Source: Isoetes taiwanensis (lineage: Eukaryota; Streptophyta; Lycopodiopsida; Isoetales; Isoetaceae). From it: a stretch of DNA of 64,000 bases. Shown here piece by piece: positions 29,403-42,200 of the stretch. The notes beneath the pieces were generated by a model. It was not told where the DNA came from. It saw nothing but the letters and a program-made list of their open reading frames with translations, and ran no database searches. A program made the translations under genes and the position numbers. How positions within the stretch are numbered: position 1 is the stretch's first letter; each line of letters starts with the position of its first letter. Location: NCBI GenBank assembly GCA_021234155.1, contig JAJEKV010000002.1, positions 32,977,645 to 33,041,644 of the forward strand, in the 5' to 3' direction.

Positions 29403-32400
29403 AATGTTTCCTGCGTGTTTCCTTTCATCTTCTCCCGACCGCAGATAGATCCGCCGAGACAACTTTTCTATTGAATGCTTTCTTTTATTTAATTCTCGGT
29501 CCCATCAATTTCCTCTCATCATCACTTTGGGCGGTAGTACGAAAAATCATTATGGGATGGCGAGGAAATTAATAACCTCCGACAGCAAAAGGCCGAGATA
29601 CCATTCTTCTTGCTCCGACGGTTTCGTTTATTCTGGCCGGATTCGAAGGGCGGGCGATTTCCCAGCAGCAGGTCAGCAGCGGGTTTCTGATTTCTGATTT
29701 CTGTTGATTGGGTGGAAGCGGAGTTTACGGTTCGACTTCTGGCCGGCTACTTCAGCGGAACGCTGGCCAAAACTTCACCTCTTGGATGCTGCAAAGCGGT
29801 GATCCGAATGGGACAATGCTGACCCGAGAGAAAGAGCCCATATAATACGGCGTCATCCAGATTTTCAACCATCGCAGAATGAGATGGACATGCTTTCGAA
29901 CAACGAAATTACTCTATTCGCAGGATGAGAATATGACCGCAGAAATCACGAAAACTCTCACCGGGGAGGTTGAATTGCACCCGACTCCCGAGACCTCAGC
30001 CTGCACTTTCAATTTATACACACACGGCATCTCTTTTGGCGGTTCTCATACTATTGACCCGAGGGATGCGCAAAGGTTGAGACCTTTTTACTTGCTTAAT
30101 GGCTGCAAGCCTTTACGCTGACGGTTTTCTCTTTTGTTAGCGTGATTTGTTCTGAGAGGACCAATTCCTTCGCCCACGCGAGGGGATATGTTCTATCATC
30201 ACAAAGGCCTTGCGGGATGGACATGGAGAAAGGCTGTTATTCTGTTTGGTAACACTCCACCATTATGGTTTTGCTTTCCTCGAATGGGAGCAAATAGGGC
30301 AGGAAAGGCGACGGTGTGCCGATCACGGTGATCATAAGAGATGACGAGGAGCTGGACCCGAGATCTTTTGATAGACCCACGGGGAATGAAAACAAGTGTA
30401 TATAATCTGAAGTATATAACCTTATGTAATCATTTTATATGGCTTTAATATAAATCTTCACTCTTCAATCTTTCTTGTTTAGTGTGAGAATTGATAGTGG
30501 CCTGCAGAAAAAATTACATTAAGGGATATGAATGGAATGGGGAGACGAGAGAAACACATGATAGAAACCCTGGGAAATCTGTCACATCAAATGCAAAGGT
30601 CAATCATTCAAAGCTAGATTGGAGGGAAACCCTAAATCTGGACACACGCTGAACTGTGGCTATCCGTCCGACTATGGGCCGGAAGAAAGCGAGGAAGGAG
30701 AACGGGCACAAACAATTTGCCAGTTCAAATCACGATTCAGCATCACGGTAGGACTATCTTGGAGCAAATAAACGAGAACGAGGCCCGGATGTTGAAGGCG
30801 GAGGACCCATGAATTCCCGGGTATTCTAGGCTTAAAACATAGGTTCAAGTCTTTGATGGGCTTAAAAGATTGAAGCCAAAGGCGTTGATGGCCCGGTTAC
30901 CTTTCTTTGTAGTAGATGTTGTTTACTACCGGATGATGTTGTTTACGGATCGCGGTCGAGGAGACTTAACGGTAGTGCGTGACGAGGAGTTAGAAGGGGT
31001 GGTGTATGGTCGAGGATGAGTTCTCGGCTCTCCCCATGCTTGAGGAAAGGAAGGGATATGTTCATCAACTAAAGCGAAATGATCCATGCTTGGCCATTAA
31101 AAAAGTGCTCAACGGGCGGATGCATGGAACTGCTTTGAGACAATAGCACGCGAATGCGCTGTATCATAAATTGGGAGGCGGCTTGAAAGCTCATGTTTTA
31201 GTGTTCTTTGGGGATTACACCGTATTCCAGTAGAAACACTTGATGAAATCTTGAGCGATACTTGGAAGAAGAAGGATTCTGAGATCTCACAATCTTGGGA
31301 TCTGATTGAGGGGCGAATGTATGTCATCTCTAATGCATTTTAAGGTAATGCTAGAGCTCGGTTATAAGTTTCCTGAACACTGCATACTTCATTTCATAAG
31401 AAGTATGAACTATTCTCACAGGGTATGGTAGATTTCCATATATATATTTTCTCCATTTGAAATATAAAAACAACGTTTGCATCACCGCAGCTTCACCCAC
31501 CGGTTTTTCACCCGCGGCTTTCACCACGATTTCACCATAATCCAGCCGGGGGCATTGACCATTTTTGACCCGGTCTCAGAAAATGGAATATGGCTCACCA
31601 GTTCACGATAGTATCTTGGTGATTTTGGTAGCTGACGTATATGGATCCCAAATTAGGTCCACTGAATTGATATGAGGCCAAAATTCATTAAGCTCACACA
31701 GCGTGCAAGATTCTTGCAAAGGCCACTAACTTTTTACAGCTGGGGAATTCTGTGTTTTCTTTTCAGTTTCTTTGAACTCTCTATTTCTTTTGAACTTAGA
31801 GCCACCCACATCTCATATTTTTTCCTATTTCTAATTTGGTTACCATATTTTGTTAGTGGTCGCGAGATCATAAGATTACGCACCTTCAGAATCCTTGTTT
31901 GCATTTTATAATTAATGACAAAAAAGTTCAACTAAGCTGAGCAGTTCAATAGCTTGAAAGAACGGTGGAAACTTCGAGCAGTTAATGAAACCAGTTTATT
32001 TACCAAAGCGGTTATTGCAAAGTAGTTGTCATTATTGAAAAGCCTTTACAAAGAATAGTCACAGGACTACGCCAAAAAATTGAAACCCGGGGATTACAAG
32101 CTAAATCTAAACTAATCAGGGCCATCTTGAGCTCTATATGGAATTGATCCCTCAGCGAACATACATCTTCATTTTAAGTGGCTCCTCGTCATCATAACAC
32201 TGCATGCACCACTCGAGCACCCGCCCAGCGAGCTGACGACGATGATCCATGATAGGCTTCTCACCTGCGGTGGAGTGAACTTAACCCACCAAGCGTAGCG
32301 GGCTCCTCACACAGGGTGAGGAAGGAACTTGCGGATCCTCCGCTGAGAGCCACGGATTACGACGTCTTTGTTTAGGAAGCGAAACAATGGCGGGATAGTG

Positions 32401-34300
32401 TTCTGGTGTAGTCTTGGAACTTGGCCATGCAGGCGGAAGTGAAAGGAGATGGAATGGGGGAAGGAGTGGGGGGTAAGGCGGAATAGGCGATGGGAATTGA
32501 ATGAAGGCTGCGGGGGCAGAATTTTAGGGAATAAAGGGATACCGTCGTAGGCATTCATACGATTTTGGAATGAATGCCAAAGGGGCGTTTGCATGCATGC
32601 CACCCTGGCTCCAACATGCCTTGATGGGGTCAAGCATGCCACATGGGCCAAAGTATTAGGAGAAAATCCACTTCTTGCGTGACAGTTGTGTAAAAGTCTT
32701 TGTATGCGTCTACTTTTATGAATATAAAAAGAAGTTTTTTGTATTGCATTCTCGTATGCTTTAGTTCTGAAATTTGTACTTAGATAGTTGAGGACCACAT
32801 ATGGCGGGGATGATGAAAGGATGATATAGAATGATGAAAGACACATATAGCAGGACCACCGACCGACAATCGGTGAGTGGGGGCTTGTAATTTTCTTGTG
32901 GTAGCTTTATGGTGCCAAGATTTGTGTTTGCATCCTCAACAAAACTCATGGCCGGAGCTCGGAGCCCTTGTACATTTCTAGAGGTACATCCGAAATACAT
33001 TTTTACACACAGCTGACGATTGGCGAAGCTGACCTCAAGACCTACAATGACGCACAGCATCCAGTCTTTCTTTGATAACATCTTTGGCGAGAATGGTACA
33101 TTCGAGTACAACGAAGTTGAGGGTTCAGCAGTTTTATCCATGCAGGAAACAAGCTGGATTCGGCGGTAATGTGTAGCAAATGGCCGGATCCATGAGAATG
33201 GAACCTGCATTCCATGTCATGCTTGATCTTGAGGTGGTGCATACACCAAAGTCAAGATGCGGTAAAACAGATAAGTTAGAAACAACGAGGAAGACTTCAA
33301 ATCACAGGTTGTTTATATTAAATTACTAACCTCATGAAGAAATGGACTATCACGTCGAACCAATCCTACTTTTCTCAATATTAGGTGCCTCTTGATCAAA
33401 GCACAAGGAAGGCTCTGGCTGGCTCCTTTAAACACTTCAAGTGGCAAAGTGTTACGGTCGGATGGTAAGCTCTTAACAACTACTTGATCCCTCACCGTCT
33501 TTGGTGGTGTAAGTTTACATTCAGCAAATGGAAGATCATTAACGAAAACCAGGGAACATTGGAAAATGGCAAAGAATGAACAATTGGTAAAACTTTGTTT
33601 ATATTAAAAGTCAAGAGAGGGTTACATCATATACATAATAATACTATTTCTAGGCTTTTAGTTCTATGTTTTCATCCTATATTAATACAAATTTGACTCG
33701 ATTAATCCAAACATATTGACATTTTGTTGCTTCGACATAACTTTGCATTCACATACATACGCAGCCCACGGAAGCCAAACCTTTAGATCATTCATGAGGA
33801 AATTGCCATCTATATACTCGTAGGGGCTCATTTGTTTGGACAGATCATGGCGTTCGACGATGAGGACGCTGTATAATAATGAAACACGTTCCCTCTTTTT
33901 ATGAAACACGGAAATTCATAAACGAACCTTTTTAGTGCTTCAAAAATTAGCTTTTAACATTAAATATAGAATTTGTGTTGGTACGATCACGACTCCATAT
34001 GAACTTGAATTTGTCCTTGTGTTTCATCAAATGCTCCTTAACTATTGACTCTCAGTTTTGAGCCTGCTTGAAATTTTGGACAAAGTGCTATATGAAGTGC
34101 ATTTTGCACCAATCGATGAACTTCGGCCCGAGCTGGTCTAGTTACTACCCTTGGTTAAATTAGAATTAATGATCCAACTTAACATCATCTTCTTTAAGCG
34201 TGGGTATGGACTCACTCTTGTCATAGCTACGGGCACTCCATTTAGCCAGTAAAACGAGGTTAAGGCAACCTTATGTGATCTTACGCATAGGCCAGAGTTA
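29403..34300. other. No supported gene
   Basis: Open frames at 29879-30121 (+), 32307-32846 (-, 179 codons) and 32761-33210 (-, 149 codons) have no recognisable motif. The last two overlap in different frames, as expected for chance or heavily damaged sequence. AT-rich plant-like stretches alternate with CGG-rich ones. Confidence 0.35.
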
Positions 34301-34302
34301 GT

Positions 34303-34395
34303 GCGGGGCTGGAAACCACACTTCCAGCATTTGCGATGCGGGGCTGGAAACTACGCCCGGCATCTCTTCGTCTTGGGGCTGGAAACTACCTTGAG
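34303..34395. repeat. 35-bp tandem repeat, three copies
   Basis: GGGGCTGGAAACTAC-type sequence recurs with GGGGCT near 34305, 34340 and 34375. Parts between the cores differ (CATTTGCGATG against CATCTCTTCGTCTT). Confidence 0.7.
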
Positions 34396-36389
34396 AATGT
34401 CTTGGAGGTGTCTTTTGCTTGGAATTCTGCTCTTGCTTTCTACGAGACTTCCGAGCTACAAAAATTGCGGTCCCGGTAACTATATGGGTCAAATTAAAAG
34501 AAACGGGCACAAAAGGTTGGAAGTTATCTTGTGACTTACATTCACCAAATGAATTTGTTCGGATCATAACGTGCACACTAACGGTTGGCGGATTGGTGTG
34601 GAGCATGACTTCGCATCCCTAGCGTCACGGCGGATTATTTGTCAGTTAGACACCTCTGGAGCTTGACGATGCACCCTCTTGGGGAACTGTTGACATCCTA
34701 CTTGATTTATGGAAGCTTCACGTAACTTGATGCATCTTAGAGGTTTCCTCGTGTCTAATGCTTTGGAAAGGGTGTGAGTGTCTTATCCCCTACACGACCC
34801 ACATTGTACCTCTATATCTACAAAGTAGGGATGAAGAAGTAAGCTACATATCCCAATTGCATCAAACAAGACTTAGTTTACCTTTGGGGAGTAAAATAAT
34901 TCCCTTTTTGGTGTGCTAGATGGACTCCGCATACAGTCATTGCCACCGGTATGAGCGATTAGACTGAATTAATGTCCCGACACCATGCTTTCTGCAAACC
35001 TGGAATTGAATCACATTGATTGTAACTATGCTTTGGTTTTTTAACTAAGCTCCGGACTTTTACTCTCTTTCACGATATTCTGTTTTATATATCTAAAGTG
35101 TCCCCTAAAATAGGCGGCGATCTCATCCGGGGGCACTTTAGATACACTAACTTCGAGGAGAAGACAAAGACTAAGCCCGACCAGGATCTTGTTTTATGTC
35201 CGGAGCTTACTCCTTTTGAGGTTTCTGCTTGATGTATCTAGTGCATGCACAGCGGTGGCGATGTGTCATCCCTAGGGGCAAAATTAGTACAACAAGCGAG
35301 CTTGAAGGATAAACTTGACCTCTCTTTTCAGGACACCTGCTGAGTGTATCCTAAATTTAGCCACCTAAAATGGTGACTGACCTCATCCCTGGGGAGACAG
35401 AACTGGGCATCAAAGCGGGTTTCAAGCAAAGAGACTAAGCGAGGGAGTGAAAGATTAGGAAGTCCACCAATCCTAATTGGCGCCGTACTTGCATCGGGCC
35501 CTTAGCATGTAAAGAAGCTGGCACCACTATGAGGTGCTCACTGTAAGTGCCTCGGTGGCTTGAAGTTGCTGATCCTCCCTACTTCACACCTAAGGCGTAC
35601 CCATCTTTGTAGAAAATTCGCAGCTGACAATTCTCAATGCAGCGGTGATTACCAGTCACCAAAGTGAGCATAAAATTTGTCAATGAGAATACAATTATAC
35701 TAAAGCGCCAGGAATTTTTGTTATGAAGTACCTCAAGAGGCTGGCGGACATGGAAGATGGTATTGGTGGCGCATTCGGTAATCAAAGTTGGTGATGGTTT
35801 CCCATTCAGCGGAGGATCTTGCCACGAATGGACAGCCACTACCATAATCTTCAACCTTATCAAAGGAAGATTACGGAAGTAGTGGATCAGAGACAAATAA
35901 AAGGCGGTCCTTGCAAGGCGAGAGCCTGTGGTTCCGGCGCTCAATCTTGTTGTGTATACCGGCGTGATTATCGATTTTGTACATCCAGAGTTAAGTAATA
36001 GTTCATACGGCTCGACTCGTATCTTGGCATATGGCCGAATACCGTCACACTTGCGACTTGGTTTATCCTTAATCATTCTTTTCCCATTTTTTTAAATCTT
36101 TGTTACAATACTACCGATTCACGGAACTCAAGTTCACGGGCACTTCAACATAACTGCAGACTTTGATCACAAGTTTGCAACGCGCCTGGCAGATCGCCGA
36201 TCTTGTAGAGTCCATTCTCCGGTGTCACGGTGAATTCAGGCGGAAAGTAATCAAGGTTGAGTACCACATGACACAACGGGCGCCACTTTACCACCATTCC
36301 ATCATGGCAAACTTTGCACCACAAGTAAACGTCATATTCACCACATATTGGTGTGGCATGTGTAGCACAAAGCTGGTGCCACGCTTACC
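34396..36389. other. No supported gene apart from one small hairpin
   Basis: No recognisable protein. A minus-strand 165-codon frame at 35579-36076 has no motif. Two loosely similar stretches occur at 35100-35140 and 35360-35400 (CCTAAAATRG then GAYCTCATCC). Confidence 0.35.
35090..35144. repeat. Inverted repeat, 16-bp arms with one mismatch
   Basis: TATCTAAAGTGTCCCC (35090-35105) pairs with the right arm at 35129-35144, with one mismatch and a 23-bp loop. It could form a hairpin or be the ends of a very small element. Confidence 0.65.
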
Positions 36390-36800
36390 TATATCTTTCT
36401 AATGCACCACATATGGCAATCTAACGCCCAGCACCACAAATGGCGTCAAGACACACCACATGTGGTGCAAAATGTCAGATCCATAGTGGTGCCACGATCC
36501 ACACATGTGGCACCACAATGCCGCGAAGGCACCACATCCGTGACATCCACCACCCATATGGCTGAGATGGCGTCTTTGCAATATTTAAGCGCGCCCAGCG
36601 GTTAACCACATATGTGAGACAATCCACCATTCACAAGAAGTATCACCATATCTAACATCATATGACACTGGTGCGAAATATGGGAAGCAATTCACTATTG
36701 GAGAGGAGAAAGGTTCCCGTTTGGTACTATATGTGACACTACATATACTACAAGCTACATTATTAACATATAATTGGCACCATATGAAATTTGTCACCTA
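36390..36800. repeat. CACCACA-rich degenerate repeat region
   Basis: CACCACA or its complement recurs many times, with a perfect 14-bp palindrome CACCACATGTGGTG at 36454-36467. The spacing is irregular. It is related in word content to the repeats at 29.34 kb and 26.6 kb. No gene was identified. Confidence 0.5.
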
Positions 36801-38657
36801 ACACATTTGGAGCTACACATACTACTTGTGAACTGAAATTATCCGCAGCTCAAGAGCTAGCAGCACAAATTTCCTACACACCAACTTACAACGCACTAGG
36901 CGAAGGTAAGTAGGTGTGCACGTTATTCAAAACTTTGCTGGACAGCTGGCTGGAAAATATGGTTTAATGGTGCATCATATATGGTGGTTCGAGGAAAGAA
37001 GGGTTGAAAAGTACCTATTTTATTGATTTTCGAGATTCTTCTTCGCGACTTGGGAGGATTGAATTGTGGCCTAGTCATTTCAAGAGGAAGCATCATCTGG
37101 CATGTTGCTCTGCTTCCTCGCTATTTGAAATGCTTGCATTCTTCTTCCTCTTCGTTACAGGACGGAGGGCTTGATTTCTTAGCGTGCGGAAACTCGGTTT
37201 ATTTCTTTTCCTTTTATTGTGAAGGTAATAATGCCAACCATAGTCGTGAAGGCCATGCCTCCCGGGCACACTTCACTTTGTGATCTTTTTTTAAAGGCAC
37301 ATATATTCATTATACCTCTCCTTGCTTTCCCCGTTCTTCAGCATGATGAAACAGCAATATTCTAAACAACGAGATGGCGGGCATCCCGAATCTAGAATGC
37401 AACCCGTAAAGTGGATTTTTCTAATACTTTCGGTCCCCAAGCGGACTCGATTTCTTCTTGTGTGGCGTAATGCTTTTCTTGCACAATACATTTCCTTGTG
37501 GAGGTGTATCCCGTGGCATTCAGAGTCGGTATGATGAACCATTTAAATGCAGTCGATCTTCTTGCCGAAATGAAATGGTCTTGCGGATTAAGGGCGTGAT
37601 CAGAGTTTTGAGGAAAATATGAAAATTCAGAGTCAAATGGTCTTGCGGATTAAGGGAGAAAGTAGTCAGAGTTTTGAGGAAAATGACGTGTACATTCTTT
37701 GAATAAGCTTGAATAAGGCTGAAAGGACAAGGAAAATTTTGAATAGAAGTAATCATGTGTATTTTGAAAAAATAACTGCCTCTCCCACTACAAATTCGGT
37801 AGTTCCCACCACACTTAGCACCCAAAAATGTGGTGCTAAAATGCACGTTTTTTTTCCACTACAACATGCTTTCACCCCTCTCTCACCGATCTATTCAAAA
37901 GATCTGTTATGGCCTTCAAAGCTCTATAGATATCAAAGGAGAGTATGATCCTAAACACATCCATTTCAGAGATGTACATTACATGCAAAGGTGTACGAAA
38001 TTATTACTAGACATGGAGCTTCAGTAGCTCTATTGCATGCATAGAACCACGTGCTACCTGCCCAAGACAGCATATATAGGCACTTAATTCATACCTTCAT
38101 GGGTACATCAGTAGAGCTTTTACAGTATGAGTTGATGGGTTTCTTTGAAATGCACATAATCCTCTCTTAGTCCATTTGTTCTTCTCCTCTAATCGGTCCA
38201 AAATCTCCTCTCTCCTCTTCAATCCAATCAATCCTTGCTCAGAGACGCACCCACAAGAATATGTACATAAAATATGCCTGATTTGGATCTGTTCATTATT
38301 CCTGTGATTTTGCTAGCTGATGGAACTCATTTATGATCTTTTTGTGAATGCAGTGGAAGCATATAATAATACATATATTTCCTTCTTGGTATTTCATCTT
38401 CTCCAACGTAATGCAGCATAAACATCTTCCATGACCTAGACAATTCATCTTCTCAAGTTGTTTGCTTATCATCATTAAACTTCCACGACCTGTAACAATA
38501 CAAGACTATATTAAATGTGGTCCTTCTAAGATGAATCAAGCAAAACGATAAGTATTCTATCTTCTTCAGAACAGGCATGGCTAACCGGAATTAAGAACCG
38601 TAAAAGAGTATCCCCAGTTAGTGACATTGGGTAGGATAGCTTTCAATATTGCATAAA
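36801..38657. other. No supported gene
   Basis: Short open frames only. A local direct repeat TCAGAGTTTTGAGGAAAAT with the flanking ATGGTCTTGCGGATTAAGG occurs twice, near 37575-37615 and 37630-37685. Confidence 0.35.
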
Positions 38658-39236
38658 TGATTGAGATGGCTTTCAATAGATTATCATCATGATATAGAAA
38701 CTATAATTTTAATCATAGATGGCGTTTAAATTGGCTAAAGATTATTTTAGACGCACAAGGCATGCCCATCTCCTTAATAATGGATTTTGGATCAGACCAT
38801 CGGCAGCATAAATGACGTAGTATGTAGTTTTAGGAATATGTATGAAGATGATGTAGCTCTGTTTGCATCCTATGACATAAAATAGATGTTTTTAGACATT
38901 TCAAAACATGCAGCAAGAAGGGATGAAGCTAGATGAAGTCATTCTTATTAGTATGCTTGATTCTAGCATCACCTTAATTGCTTTAACCAAAACGGTGGGT
39001 GATGCTAGAATCAAGCATGCAACTAGAATGACTTCATCAACGTCATCTAAAAACTCTATTTATAATCATAGGATAAACGGCTTATCTATTCCTAAAACAT
39101 GCTAAAATCATTTATAATGGCAATGATCAAAATCCATTATTAAGAAGATAGGCATGCTACTAATGAATCTAACAGCAAACATGATAAAGTAAGTTTCTAT
39201 ATCGCCGATGATATTCTATTGGCTCATCTCAATCGC
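38658..39236. repeat. Long imperfect inverted repeat (fold-back or MITE-like)
   Basis: The inner stem TGCTTGATTCTAGCATCACC (38954-38973) is exactly complementary to 38998-39017, across a 24-bp loop. Complementarity continues outward with indels: ATGAAGTCATTCT, TTTTTAGA, TTTTAGGAATA, CTTAATAATGGATTTTG, GATATAGAAACT and finally GATTGAGATG (38659-38668), which pairs with 39226-39235. The left arm is about 316 bp and the right about 239 bp. This is typical of fold-back or MITE elements or of an inverted-duplicate small-RNA locus. An inverted chimera in the assembly is also possible, since the sequence texture changes right after it. Confidence 0.75.
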
Positions 39237-42200
39237 CCATGCAGCTATTGGCTTATCTGCAATGCACTAACTGAATACTCTTTGACTGTTCTTGAACTGA
39301 AGCACGTAACTGGTGAAACAATGTGGGAATACTGGCGTTTTTACAGCGATTCATCAGAAAGACACCACATTAATATGATCTTCGCTATTGTGCAGTCGTC
39401 GGAAGTTTAATATGACCAAACGGCGAGGAAGATGAGTGTCAGATAAATGAACAAATGGCGATAGCGTTTATGTTGAAGATGAACACAAATGGCGCCACTT
39501 TATACCACAAAGATCGTGAGTTCCGTCGTAGTGATAATGAACAGTCAATCGACGCCCTATGTGCATATTTATTAACGACGAATGTCTACGGTAAGCCGAT
39601 TGATTGAAGATTTCAGACGTGGAAGGGCTGGTTTTAAGAAAAGGTTATGTGCGTTTCGAAAAATTTCCATCAGCTTCATGTATTAAACTCGCGATGTGCC
39701 AGCCAGCGAATGAGGAACTAACACATATATCGCTGCGGTTCGCCTGCGTACGGTAAACTATGACCATGTCTGAAAACTAATTTCGTTACGTAATAACATC
39801 TGAAAATGGACCAACCGTTTGGATCATACTCCTCGCTGATATCTGGAAGCGGGCTGGATGCGGAGCGAAGAATGGCGCTGTTGTAGTGGAAAAAGCGTGC
39901 ATTTAACACCGATTACAGGTATGTGATGGGCTACGAGCTATGAGTGAAGGCGATTATTTTTTCAGGCTACACATGATGCCCATTCAGGCCGATCTTGACC
40001 GGTGACATTATTGCGGTCATTTTCTCAAAATACGATCGCGGCAATCGACAGAACCGCGATTCTACTGGTACCAACTCTGGTGCAGCCACAATACGAGATA
40101 TTTGCGATTTCTGGCGAAAATGGGCTGGCTGCCCAGTCGCTGCAGAAATGGGGCGGAAAACTTTGTGCATACCAGAGCTGTTGAGCGAAATAACCAGGAA
40201 AATCCCCGCTTCGTAGTTACTAGCAGCATGATTCATTGTTTAGAGGCATGTTTTACTGCGTGGAACAATACGGTGAAGGTACTGGCAAAGATCGCGGCGT
40301 CGATACGGGAAGAACGTAATCTGTTGCATAACTAAAGGAAAATAGCTGGTTGATTCACGGTAACGATTGAAATGCGTACAAAGTCTGCTGGAAGAATGCC
40401 AGGCATTTCAATGGTGAGGAAAGCGAGCAGCATGCCCGCCTTTCTCTTGAAATGACGGAGCCGCAATTCAATCTCTCAGGCGGCGAAAAATAAGGCGCAC
40501 CGGCCTGCTAACGCCACCATATGTTCAATTTATATTGGGCTGGTATTTTCAGCTTGGCTGTCGGTACACTGCTTCTTTCGACTGGTGGTGAAGGAAGATT
40601 ATTTCGGTTCCGCGGTAATATGTAGCTGCGGAGCGATCATATGATTGCCGGTTATGTTAATATTAGCAGTTTGGCATATGTGGTGTCGCATGTAATTACT
40701 GGCGATATTTTGCAATGATGAATTAACTCCATACTAGTGTCATGCTATGATGTTGGGCATGCTCGGTACTGGCGAATATTGAATTGGCTACGCCGCTGTG
40801 GTGCCAGCTGCTAATATCCATTGCGTATATGAGGTGATTTTGCGATGTATATTGCCATTACGTATGTGCCACATGTGAACAATCTAATGTGGCACCACTA
40901 TGGATCCGCATTTTACGCCACGTATTGGTGTTCTTTAACCATTTATGTATGGTTATATGTAATGATGCGTAATATTGCCGCTATGTGACGGTAACGGCAC
41001 CCGGTTTGGTATGCATCTTCACACCGCGTGGCGGTGAATGGCCGTTTGGTTGCGGGGTTTGTCGTAGATTTGTGATAACTAAAGTGATTTTTGTTGTGTC
41101 GTAATGTGCTGCTGGATACTTTCATTCAGTTGCGGGAATCAACTCTACAAAGATGGTAGGCTGGAGTTGCTGTGATGCTTTGCGGTGTTGATAACGGTTG
41201 AGCGAAGATATGAACAAAAATGAAGAATGATTGAGACCAAACCGAAGTATGGGCGATGATATACCGAATCTGACTGGCTGAAAAGAGGCGACAAAAAATA
41301 GAAGAGCTGTTGAGCGGTAGCGCGTGAAAAGATCTTTGTAAAGCGCAGAACGTCTTCGATATTTGGATCCACTACTTCGGACGATAAGGCTGAAGATTAT
41401 GGTAGTGGCGTCGTCGGCGAATCTGGGTGGGGCATCGGAAGCTGCCAGCTTTGATTCGCGAATCAGGATATGCATCTTGCTCCGCTATGGGGAACGCTCT
41501 GCGTGCCGATCACTTATTATAATTGTTCGCCATTGATGAAATTGCAATTCCTTTCAGGATTTTATGTCAACTGACATTAACGTCGTGTTCACCCGGCATG
41601 GTAACTTTCTTGGACGTATTTAGGCTTTGATGTAAAGGGCGATGCCAATTAAACTTCCCCAATCTTCGCCGCACGGCAGTGCTCTTTAAGTTTGTCTTGT
41701 TTGATGTGTCTGGTACTTTAGGTATCCTCGGCTGATGGCGGTATTCACATCAGCGAGCTTTCGAAACCAGCTTTGGCTTAATCTCGCTAGTTTTACGTTT
41801 GTTGTGTTTGCTGAAAGTGACTCCGCCGGTGGCGGTAAACATCGGCATTCGAAAGGAGTAGCTTCGGAGCATATTGACAGTTATCTCTTTTGCTATACTG
41901 ATGACAAATTTACGGGATAGTCGCTGAAGGTTGCTGAATCGCTAACAAGACGGGATATGATAAGGAAAACGAAATGCGAACGGATAAAAACCGAAACATG
42001 GTTACCAATCCGTTAGATTCAAACTTCGTTTGCGGAATGGTGAACCTGTTGGGTCCACAGCGACGTGACTATCGGCTGGTCCTCTAACGCCAAAAGAGGA
42101 ATTATTTCTGCCACTCCAGCCAGAGTCTTGTTTGTTTTGATTGAAGATAAACCAACCGACACTTCGTCACTTTGTGAATATGGAAATTTTGACCAATGAT

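Noticed and set aside
32307-33242. Two larger minus-strand frames as a real gene
   Set aside because: They overlap in different frames, have no recognisable motif, and no consistent splice sites join them.
40100-40330. Bacterial or phage gene fragment
   Set aside because: Codon texture looks bacterial, but all frames overlap in short stretches and I could not match any family. Kept only as part of the texture observation.
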